A stretch of 64,000 nucleotides of DNA from Macrophomina tecta. Lineage: Eukaryota > Ascomycota > Dothideomycetes > Botryosphaeriales > Botryosphaeriaceae. The notes beneath the pieces were generated by a model. It was not told the DNA's origin. It worked only from the letters and a program-made list of their open reading frames with translations, and made no database searches. Numbering within the stretch: the first letter of the stretch is position 1; every line of letters starts with the position of its first letter. The DNA is taken from contig JAKSGN010000003.1 in assembly GCA_024180945.1 (NCBI GenBank), positions 3,100,001-3,164,000 on the forward strand, given 5' to 3'. The translations under genes and the position numbers were made by a program. Positions 56,133 through 64,000 of this stretch are shown here, one piece after another.

Positions 56133-57671
56133 GTTCAAGCGGTCAAGGCCCCTACCAGGCCGTTGAATGATGGGGTTTGTTCCGCATTCGAATGTTTCGC
56201 AGCTGGGGGAAAAGCTTGCATTAATGCATGGACATGCAGTGCGAGATGTTGTCGATCCACGCACAGAGCCGGATACAAGGCTTGTTAAGACAGCTATCCT
56301 TTCCATCTACGGTGCAGACGATAGTGGCGCCGAAGAGCCGGGTGGGGGCCACGGCGAGATTAGCTATTCTTAGCTCGCGACTGTAATGGCGTGTATAGCC
56401 CCTGTCTGGCCTCTGAATGAACGGCGACACCCAATCGCTTAGGCCATTTGACGCGGGGCGCTTCCCGCATTCCCTTGCCTCGGGCTGCCGGCTTCCAATA
56501 GAAGGTAGAGAACCCGGCACGGAGTGCGGACTATGGAACACGGTTTCAAATTTGCGCGGCCACGCCCTGCATAGCGTGCGGGGAGGAGAACAGATACGTC
56601 GTCGATCGCTTTTTGTCACCCAAGTCTTAGTTTGATGCTGAATCCGACAGAGGCTGGAGTCTGCACAGTCGGGGCCCTGGCACCTGATTATATTTAGGCG
56701 AAAGTGTGTAGAACAAGGATGGTGATGGGCACGAATCGGTAGGCCTTGTGTGGAACATATACCATGTTTGGCTGTCCAAGGCTGGCTAAGTGCGAGAGTT
56801 TCAGAGACAAGGAAAAATTAACTGACATGCCTTAAAGCCACTTCGTTCCCACACATATCTGCAAATGCAGTTTTTCATGCACAACCTCCAGCTCGGTAAA
56901 GAGATACGCGATCCGGCAATTTTTGGAAACACTATGAATAGGTGCGCTCTTTGCAGTTGCACCCAACCCATGGTAAATGACGCTACTTCGCTGCACGATG
57001 TGTCTACAGAATCGCTGCGCCGTTACTTTCCAGTCGCGGAGGGGAAAGCATTACTATTAGCCAATATACTCTTCCTGTGCCCTGCTCTGTCACATCTCCG
57101 CCGCCGTATCTTCCTTTTCTTTGGCTAGGACCTTCTTCGGTAGCACCTTGTCTTTCATCGCTCCAGCCTTCCCTGTCCAGTTCGGCACCTTCAGGAACTT
57201 TTGGTTTTTCCGACAGACGCGTTCTACGAGTGCACCGCGAAAGAGGCTTTCCAGTCACCCTTGTCCGAATTGCACATTCACGCAGTCCCTGGAGATGTGC
57301 TTGTGGCAATCCATCTGAATCTGTCATTCCAAGCCACATCTGCCGGAGCACGCGTGTGGTGCTCATCATCTTCGCCAACTGGGTCCGAGAGCGCCCGGGC
57401 GGCAAGTGCATTCTTGCCATCTTCCAAAAGGGTGAAAGCGTGGACAAGCATCAAGTACGCTTCCTAGTCGTTCTTCTTCTCTTCATCTTACAGTAATTTA
57501 GCGCATGCGTAACCAATGGGCGTGAGCAGTCCACTGGCCCTCTCTCACGACTGATGACCTTTATAACGCGACCTCGCAAGACTGTATTTCCCAGGCTGGG
57601 TCCGACCTCAGACATAGCGAGGGCTTGGATACCATCCAGTGTTGAATCTTGTTGGTTTTTTCAGACGTCAA
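56133..57671. other. 1.5-kb spacer, nothing recognised
   Basis: Overlapping frames at 57004-57496 on both strands have no domain. The part adjoining 56132 is the likely promoter of the membrane protein. Confidence 0.45.
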
Positions 57672-59873
57672 TCAGTCAACGCCTGCCTCTTCCCCCGGCT
57701 TATCGCTTAAGCCAGGCGGCCATGCAAAGGTAACATCCATTTCCGCATCTCTGCTAAAGAAACAGAGTCCGTTAAGCCAACGGTTTGTCTTCAAGAATGG
57801 CAAGCCGTTCGCCCGCTCTTCGTCAACAAAAACTTCCAGTGAAACATATTTGTCGATTTGGCTTTCTTCCACATTCCGATCATCATCACACGACCTTCCG
57901 CTCCACGCAGTAAAAGCGTATGTAGGGACGAATGAAGTGGACGTTGCTTCGCCTTCAGACAACTGTGACGGTGAAGAACTGGGTGAGCTCTCATTCCCGC
58001 AGCGAGCCTCAGTATGATCTGTTTTAGTTCCATCGGCAAAAGAATTCTTTCTGGCTCCTGTGCACGCCTCTCGGTCGCCGATGAAGATGGCAGTATGCGG
58101 AGGTAACACATCTTCATCGTCCTCGCTTTGTCCATCCCACAGACGGGCGAGCAGAACAGCGTGGCCTTTTGCAATGCTCCTTTCGAGATTACTCGCGGCA
58201 ATGCGCATATAGGTTTCTGCAGGGATCGGTCTTTCAGTTCCTCCTCGTTTGCTATTCCACTTTTTGTCCGCATCTGAGAAATATCCGTTCTTCTTAAGGA
58301 GCCCTGCCAGCTCATGGCATCCGTGGTTGTGCAGTTCATCGGCAAGCACTTTGAGTAATCTCTCGGGCGGCTCCCAATGCTCCTGGCCCGCTTTACCTTT
58401 CTTGTGACGCCCTTCTCTTCGAAATTTTGGGTCTCGTGTTGATATCCGTCTATCCACTTTCCACAGCCAGCCACATGTGGTGACCCCGTACTCTGAAAGA
58501 CTGACATCGACAAATCGGCAAGTCTTCAAGAAGGTTAGTTGCCCTCCTTGTACCGGCGGCGAAAAATTATCCAATGAGACGGCTTGCAGGTAGTCGAATA
58601 TCTTCATACTCTGCAACTCTGAAGTTGTGTATTTCACTTCGCCTTTGAAGATCTCGCCATTCAGCAGCCAGAGAGACAAGATGCAAACACTGAGATGCGT
58701 ATCCGAGCCATATAAGCGGTTGGTATCCAGACGAGCGCCGTATTGGCAGCAATTTGAGGCAATGGGCAAAAGATCTGCGCGAAACCTGGCATTTCGATGA
58801 GCGATATCCTCGAGGATCCTATTCGTCATGGTCCGTGAATAATCCGTCACGCCGGTCGTCCCGTCGGGAAGCATGGTGTAGTAATACCTCCCCGCCTTCT
58901 GGATCACCATACGGCACGTCTGCTTGTCCGCATCCAAGATGAAATCACTCTTCAGATAAGCCAGACAAAAGCGCGTAGCCGCCTTGTGGAACTCGACCGA
59001 GCTGACCAACAACTCGCCCGGCACATCGCCCGTCCGCCACCGCTCCCGCCTGCGCCTCTTCTGCCGCCGCTTCCGCTCGCTCAGCGGAATGAGCAGATTC
59101 ATCTTCGCCCCCGCGCAATAATTTTCCTGAAACGTCCAGGCCCGCCCCCACCACGGATCATCCGTCAGCCACTTCAAGACCCTCAACGCCTCCGCCGCCG
59201 TGCTCTGCTCCACTCCCTCCCTCAACACATCCGCTCCCCTACCAGCCTCACGCGCCTCGAGCAGCTCCAGCCCCATGACCGACTCGAAAACGCGCAGCTC
59301 CCCTTCGCCCGCGATCGGATTGAACAGCAGCGCGACCGGCCACGCGCTGAACTGGTACACCAGATCCATCGTGTGCAGCGCGGCCTCGTTCTCGGGCCCG
59401 GGATCCTGCGGCACGCACTCGCGGTCGAGCCAGACGTTCGGGCAGCCCAGCGCCTCGGCGCAGCGGGCGGCGCGCGTCAGAACGACGTCGCGGACGGCGC
59501 TGGCGGCGTGGGCGCGCGAGGCGGAGGTGCAGATGCGCCAGATGCCGCCGGTGCGCGGGTCGTCGGTGGTGCCGGGGTGGCTGGAAGCGTCCCACGGGTA
59601 GGAGATGGCGATGTAGTTGCCGGCGCGGCCGTTGACGGCGGTTCGGGTGAGGGTGTGCGGGCGTGCGGGGCCGGGGAGGCGTGGCGTGAGCTTGCGCTTG
59701 CGGGCGAGCGGGCTGTGCGTGCTTAGGCAGTGCAGGTTGGAGACCCAGGAGAGGGACTTGAGGTTGTGGAGAAGGTAGTTGTCCTGGATGTGGAGGAGCT
59801 GGGTGATGAGGCCATGTTGGTGCGGGTGGGCGGCGCGGAGGTCGCGCAGGGAGAGATCCAGGCTTGTGTTCAT
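57672..59873 (-). CDS. HET-domain (heterokaryon incompatibility) protein
   Basis: Single-exon gene of 733 aa. The three HET blocks are present in order: YIAISYPW (87-94), NVWLDRECVPQD (145-156) and WWGRAWTFQEN (240-250). A basic stretch SERKRRQKRRRRERW follows. The C-terminal 350 residues are not a known repeat domain (no NACHT, WD40 or ankyrin seen), so it is a HET-only type with an undefined tail. HET domains, distantly related to TIR domains, trigger programmed cell death when incompatible hyphae fuse. The partner gene is not evident. The first 300 codons are much more GC-rich than the remainder, which gives dense antiparallel open frames on the + strand. Confidence 0.9.
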   Translation of the reverse strand: MNTSLDLSLRDLRAAHPHQHGLITQLLHIQDNYLLHNLKSLSWVSNLHCLSTHSPLARKRKLTPRLPGPARPHTLTRTAVNGRAGNYIAISYPWDASSHPGTTDDPRTGGIWRICTSASRAHAASAVRDVVLTRAARCAEALGCPNVWLDRECVPQDPGPENEAALHTMDLVYQFSAWPVALLFNPIAGEGELRVFESVMGLELLEAREAGRGADVLREGVEQSTAAEALRVLKWLTDDPWWGRAWTFQENYCAGAKMNLLIPLSERKRRQKRRRRERWRTGDVPGELLVSSVEFHKAATRFCLAYLKSDFILDADKQTCRMVIQKAGRYYYTMLPDGTTGVTDYSRTMTNRILEDIAHRNARFRADLLPIASNCCQYGARLDTNRLYGSDTHLSVCILSLWLLNGEIFKGEVKYTTSELQSMKIFDYLQAVSLDNFSPPVQGGQLTFLKTCRFVDVSLSEYGVTTCGWLWKVDRRISTRDPKFRREGRHKKGKAGQEHWEPPERLLKVLADELHNHGCHELAGLLKKNGYFSDADKKWNSKRGGTERPIPAETYMRIAASNLERSIAKGHAVLLARLWDGQSEDDEDVLPPHTAIFIGDREACTGARKNSFADGTKTDHTEARCGNESSPSSSPSQLSEGEATSTSFVPTYAFTAWSGRSCDDDRNVEESQIDKYVSLEVFVDEERANGLPFLKTNRWLNGLCFFSRDAEMDVTFAWPPGLSDKPGEEAGVD

Positions 59874-61131
59874 GCGGGGTGATAGTGGTGGGATATTTCT
59901 GCGCCGCCCGGTGCACGCGACCCGGTGTTAGTCGATGGACTGCCGGTAGAGGGCAGGTTTCGGTGGAGCTTTGGGAGTTTTTGGCGGAAACGTTAGCGGA
60001 TGGCGTGCAGGCGCTAGCCTCTTCCTCAACAGGGCACGTCGATCCCCTTTGTCGCCCGCTCCACATGAAGCATGCAAGGCTGACGAGGCAGCCTCTGCCA
60101 AGTGTAGTCAATTCAGGCAAGGATAAAAGGCCACTCCGCGGCCGCCCTCCTCCTCCTCCACCATGCAAATCTATGCCTTCATCACTGGATAAGCTGTCAC
60201 TGCACACTTTCCAACACCATCCAATTCGCCAACCGCAATTCTGGCAATTATCGCCAGGCACGACGAAAGTTCTGAGTATACGCAGCTCGTGCGCTTCAGA
60301 AGCACTTCGGGCGCGATCAAATTCTTCTCGGCATCATGCGCCAAAATACCCTCCATACTATTTCCCCTCAAAATGCTGGGTTCGAAAGCGCCAGGCGAAC
60401 GAGCACTTCACTCCATGTTCTTCGCTCTTCGTTCCGCGGCAGAAGAACAACTCAGCATCTTGTTTTTTCTGCGTCGGAATAGCCCGCCTTAGCAAAAGAC
60501 CATTGATGCAGCCTTAAAGTCCGTGGATCTGTGTCGATCGCTTCCGTTGGTGTACGCAGCCGTGGCATTTTCACACAACAACGGGTCAGCCAAAGTTACA
60601 GAAGACCAACTTGTCCTTCCCGCTGACTACAACCGTACGGGCTAATGACGAGACTAAGCCCCTACTGGCTACTCCCAAGGCTTGCTGTCCAGGCCTCGGA
60701 TCAGAGGCCGACGGAGACACAACGACCGTCACGCAGCGCTCACAGATGCATTGAATGAAAGCTTCTGATGTGGGTCATGCGGCTGGCTTTTTTCCATTAG
60801 GCTACGTAGGACCCGGAGTCGGCCACCGGCAGGATGACCAGTCAGTCACAAGTTGGATTTCGCAACAAGCGCTATGAAACCGTGCTCATCTACTCCCCGA
60901 TTGAAACTACCGCGAATATTTTCAATCGCGAAGGACGCATCAATTACAAAAGCTTCACATATTTTGAGCAAGATACCAGTAGCACCTATTTCCTTGTCAT
61001 CACGCGCAGCGTTGTAGGCCCCCGTACTTCGGAACTATGTGCCCCCAAACCGCCGACGCGATCGCAATACTCTTCCTGGTCAGCGCTCTCAGTACTACCG
61101 CTCAAAGATTCCCGCGGTCCATGTTGCTTTG

Positions 61132-61164
<33 letters not shown>

Positions 61165-61593
61165 CCACCACCACTGTTCTCCATGACTATGACATTCGTG
61201 ATATCCAGCAGTGCCACAGTGTGATGGCCACTCGGAAGAGGGAGGTGGGAGAAATTGATCGGGGATACATGCCCTATATTCCTGTCCTAAAACACTAACC
61301 TAAATCCTTAACTAACCCTTCCTAACCGGCCTTACCCTCCCAACCCCAAATGAAGGCCCTAAATTTCTATATCTAAGTTAACAGTTTATACGTTATTGCG
61401 CTGTGGTGGAGATATTTAAGAAAGATCGTGTTTTTTGGTAAAATAGGTGTGTATGTCACTACGCAAGTGTGCGCAGAGCTATATTGTACACGTTAGGTGT
61501 GCATGTTGTACTATCCCGCTTTTTTTTTTTTTTTTTTTTTTGGCTCAATCACAACGGCTGTCGTGCAGATGGTGAATTTTGCGACCAGTGGAA
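59874..61593. other. intergenic with simple repeats
   Basis: No supported gene. It contains an (ATC)10 microsatellite at 61134-61163 followed by ACC units, a CCTAA-rich stretch at 61286-61342 and a 22-T run at 61520-61541. A + strand frame at 60834-61298 ends in the microsatellite-encoded poly-Ile and looks incidental. Confidence 0.5.
61134..61163. repeat. (ATC)n microsatellite
   Basis: Ten ATC units followed by several ACC units. Confidence 0.9.
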
Positions 61594-62916
61594 TTATTCA
61601 GATCTCTTCCTTTTTATGCCGAGAGTTGGTGCGTTCATTTTTTGTCTCTTCCGCTGTGAAGACCTTGCTGGACTGAGCGAAGGAGGAACCTCCGCTTCCG
61701 CTCGGTAGCTTTTATACAATTTATCTTCTCGGCCCTGCTCATAAGTCTCTTCTTCGCCCGAGTCGCGCTCGGTAAGATCTCCATCTCGTTCATCTCGGCC
61801 ATCGGCAGATTCGACAACGCCATCTTGCCAGCTTGCATTTCTGCAGTTCATCGAGCCTTGCGTACCAACACTATCTTCCAACTGCGCATCGATACGGCCC
61901 AAGGCTTCATCTGCTAAGCAAGCATAGTGACGCTGTACAGTGTTGTCTTTCAATGCGAGAAGATGCAGCCACCACAAGGCTAAATTGACACTCAACTGTC
62001 CTGCTTCGCAAGGGCCGCACCTGATTGATGCATACTCCAAAACGCCGTTGTTCAAGGTTTCTCTGAGCTCTTCAGAGGGAACATGTCCAAGAGTGGCCGC
62101 TGCTCGCTGCAGATCAATCAGTCGTTCTGCTTCGTCTGAAAGTCTACCAGACTTTCTCCGCCTTTTCGATCTATCCAGAGGGCCAATCCGCACCACGACC
62201 AGTTCCTTGTCGGTGATCAAGTAGCCGTAGCGTACCTGTAGCTCCACGCAGTATGAGAATATCTGGACGAATGGCTTGAACCAATCGGGCCAATCATAGG
62301 GGCCACGTTCGCCCACGTTCTCTATGATTTGCGACTCATCGAGCGTCCAGGCCCGGCTGATCTTAGTCTCTCCAGGTAGAATGTTCGCAGGATTCTCTTC
62401 CGTTGGCTCAAAGCTGTGTCCGTGTACGCGTATCCCGGCCCAATCGGGAATGTAATTTCTCCCCCCGTCATCCCGCCGCACCAGCTGTGCGCTATGACCA
62501 CGGGCCATGCTGATGAATTCTTGCCGTCCGAGCAGGTGTCCGGTCTCTCTCAAAGCTTCGACCATGACCTTCAGATTGTATTCCTGAATAAAGTCACCGA
62601 CGCCAGCTTCGTTTTTGGCGCGCCTAAAAGAGGGTCCAATCTGAAAATGGCGGGGATTGATGCTCTCGTCGCTCAGAAGGTGGTCGTACATTTTGTGCAG
62701 GGTGGCGTAGTTGAAATCTTCCCATTTTATGATGCGCAAGGGCGGCATGTACGATATATTTGTGGTCAGGGATTTTCTGCCATGAGACTTGCTTGACTTG
62801 GATCTCTTTGATTTTTTGGATTTTTTGGATTTCGAGCTCGTCTCTTCTTTGGCTGTGTCCTCCGGAACCAGCGCAAGGGAAGGTCCTTCCTCTGTGAGAT
62901 ATCGGAAAAGCGTCAT
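61594..62916 (-). CDS. hypothetical fungal protein, restriction-nuclease-like pattern
   Basis: Single-exon gene, 440 aa. A Lys/Ser-rich segment at about 30-48 (SKSKKSKKSKRSKSSK) looks like a nuclear localisation signal; KRKRSE ends the protein. The central region shows DWFKPFVQIFSYCVELQVRYGYLITDKELVVVRIG. The arrangement of helix, RYGYLITD and ELVVVR is common in fungal proteins that pair with, or are fused to, kinase-like FunK1-type domains. It resembles a decayed PD-(D/E)XK fold, but I cannot identify catalytic residues with confidence. The gene is divergent from the kinase-like gene at 63294, with 377 bp between starts, which supports a functional link by inference only. Confidence 0.6.
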   Translation of the reverse strand: MTLFRYLTEEGPSLALVPEDTAKEETSSKSKKSKKSKRSKSSKSHGRKSLTTNISYMPPLRIIKWEDFNYATLHKMYDHLLSDESINPRHFQIGPSFRRAKNEAGVGDFIQEYNLKVMVEALRETGHLLGRQEFISMARGHSAQLVRRDDGGRNYIPDWAGIRVHGHSFEPTEENPANILPGETKISRAWTLDESQIIENVGERGPYDWPDWFKPFVQIFSYCVELQVRYGYLITDKELVVVRIGPLDRSKRRRKSGRLSDEAERLIDLQRAAATLGHVPSEELRETLNNGVLEYASIRCGPCEAGQLSVNLALWWLHLLALKDNTVQRHYACLADEALGRIDAQLEDSVGTQGSMNCRNASWQDGVVESADGRDERDGDLTERDSGEEETYEQGREDKLYKSYRAEAEVPPSLSPARSSQRKRQKMNAPTLGIKRKRSE

Positions 62917-63293
62917 CCTGGTCGATTAGTGCGAAGTATTCTAAACGAAAAAACATCTTTCAAAGCTTCGCTTTATTCGGTGGCGTCCAGTTGCTGTGCC
63001 GCAAGCGAGAGCAGGGGCCTCTTTTACCCAGCTGTGCAACACATACCCAATAACCTCAATTTCCCTGAGAGCTGCAGCTGCAACCTCAGCGATCCCTCTC
63101 GCAATTGATCACGCGCCAACCCCACTCTTGGTCATCTACCAGTGTTCTCGCCCTTGAGGCTGTATGGCGAGCTTACTCAAAAGTCACAGAACAGCCGGCG
63201 TCAATTGTGCGTACACATCCGGAATGCCGCTGCGTACGGCCGAATGAATTACATTTCTTTGACCCCCTGATTCCCAAGCCTCGACAGAGCAAG
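62917..63293. promoter_or_regulatory. bidirectional promoter region
   Basis: The 377 bp between two divergent starts; no other feature seen. Confidence 0.45.
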
Positions 63294-64000
63294 ATGTCCC
63301 GTTCTAGGACGACGACACAAGGCCGGCGGCCTAACTTGAGCGGGAGGTCTGCGGGAGGAGCGGTCCGACGCGGCAATCTTCTCCCCGGATGCGACGGCCC
63401 CAAGATGCGCCCGTTCGCGCATCGGCGTTTTAAAATCCAATATGATGATCTGATTTCCGATGATCTCTATGGAACTACCTCGAACAACTCCGACGAATCC
63501 TCCAATGAAGAGGCAGCCTCTTCCCATGATGATAAGACCTCCAGCAGTGCGACTTCAGCGACTGGCCGTGACGAGCTATGGTCCGGCGGTGAAGGACACG
63601 TTTTTAAGGTTCGCATCAAGTCTAGGGTGTACGCGTTGAAATTGGTAGGTCTATATCGTCCCAATATCCCTCACCACCACGAATTTGTACTGACGCAAAT
63701 ATCAGTTCAAATTCTTCGACATCAGCCAGGCACGGTGTCAGTTACCCAGCATGTACAGCGCGCAGATCACAGATGATGAAATCAAAGGCCACCTCGACCC
63801 TTTCTACGCAGAGTGCCGTGCATACGGTGCCATCGAAGAGAGGCTATACAATGGCGAGCTTCCGAAAAACGAGGATGACTGGATAGCCGCCCCTTGCTAC
63901 GGCTATCTCCGTATTTCAGTAAGAGATGAAGATTTCCTGCGCGAAACCTTCAAGATCCGTAATTGGGATCGCGCCAATCAAACAGATACGGAGCCAATAA
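63294..64000 (+). CDS. fungal protein-kinase-like protein (partial, cut by window end)
   Basis: Exon 1 (63294-63644) and exon 2 (from 63706) are joined by a 61-bp intron with a GTAGGT donor and TACTGAC branch point; the frame is open to the window end (at least 215 residues). After a disordered Arg/Ser-rich N-terminus, residues from about 102 read GGEGHVFKVRIKSRVYALKL, a glycine-loop-like strand and the Lys of a kinase N-lobe. The spliced continuation is FKFFDISQAR, then HLDPFYAECRAYGAIEE and AAPCYGYLRIS. The ECRAYG and CYGYL blocks are typical of a large fungal kinase-like family. Catalytic-loop residues lie beyond the window. Substrate and role are unknown. Confidence 0.72.

Noticed and set aside
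60834..61298. 154-codon frame ending in poly-Ile/Thr
   Set aside because: The Ile/Thr run is the (ATC)n/(ACC)n microsatellite; the rest has no similarity that I recognise.
1..64000. tRNA, rRNA or CRISPR features
   Set aside because: I looked for tRNA T-arm signatures and regular spacer-repeat arrays and saw none that folds convincingly; CRISPR is not expected in a fungus.

Overview
The window is nuclear DNA of a filamentous ascomycete (Pezizomycotina; class not resolved). Almost every gene has short introns, mostly 47-70 bp, with GTRNGY donors and CTGAC/CTAAC branch points. The gene families fit: a HET-domain protein, a Zn2Cys6/C2H2 factor, a DUF7025-type AAA ATPase, a fungal rhodopsin-like 7-TM protein and a BED/hAT transposase. 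Exon structures below were worked out by hand from splice signals and frame continuity; no searches were run.

Layout. 0.4-2.6 kb: Cdc4-type myosin light chain and acyl-CoA-binding protein. 6.3-7.9 kb: rhodopsin-like membrane protein. 8-14 kb: gene-poor stretch with one small secreted cysteine-rich protein. 14.4-15.4 kb: 5' half of a carotenoid/stilbene oxygenase gene, preceded by a cluster of a repeated promoter motif. 15.4-18.2 kb: complete hAT element. 18.2-21.4 kb: 3' part of a ULD-DUF7025-AAA ATPase gene. 21.8-43.0 kb: conserved genes (TDP1, delta-9 desaturase, uric acid/xanthine permease, DhaK-domain protein, HIT hydrolase, STEEP1-like protein, mARC-like MOSC protein, RAD51 paralogue, C2H2/Zn2Cys6 factor). 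43.4-45.0 kb: 3' half of the carotenoid oxygenase on the minus strand. 45.1-47.8 kb: second hAT copy, inverted. 47.8-48.5 kb: 5' part of the AAA gene on the minus strand. 48.7-64 kb: accessory region with a frameshifted DUF7580/HeLo-like gene, an SDR remnant, a glycerophosphodiesterase, an integral membrane protein, a HET protein, a restriction-nuclease-like protein and a kinase-like protein cut by the window end.

Main result. The two 2,725-bp hAT copies lie in opposite orientation and their 8-bp target-site duplications are swapped: CTGAGACA flanks the outer left and inner right ends, and CTTGCAGC flanks the inner left and outer right ends. Flipping the 26.9-kb segment between the copies restores both duplications and both broken genes. 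The oxygenase becomes a 507-aa frame with all four iron-ligand histidines and a 56-bp intron; the AAA gene becomes continuous in frame through its duplication. The segment was therefore inverted by recombination between two near-identical hAT copies, either in the genome or, as a real alternative, by an assembler collapsing across the repeats.
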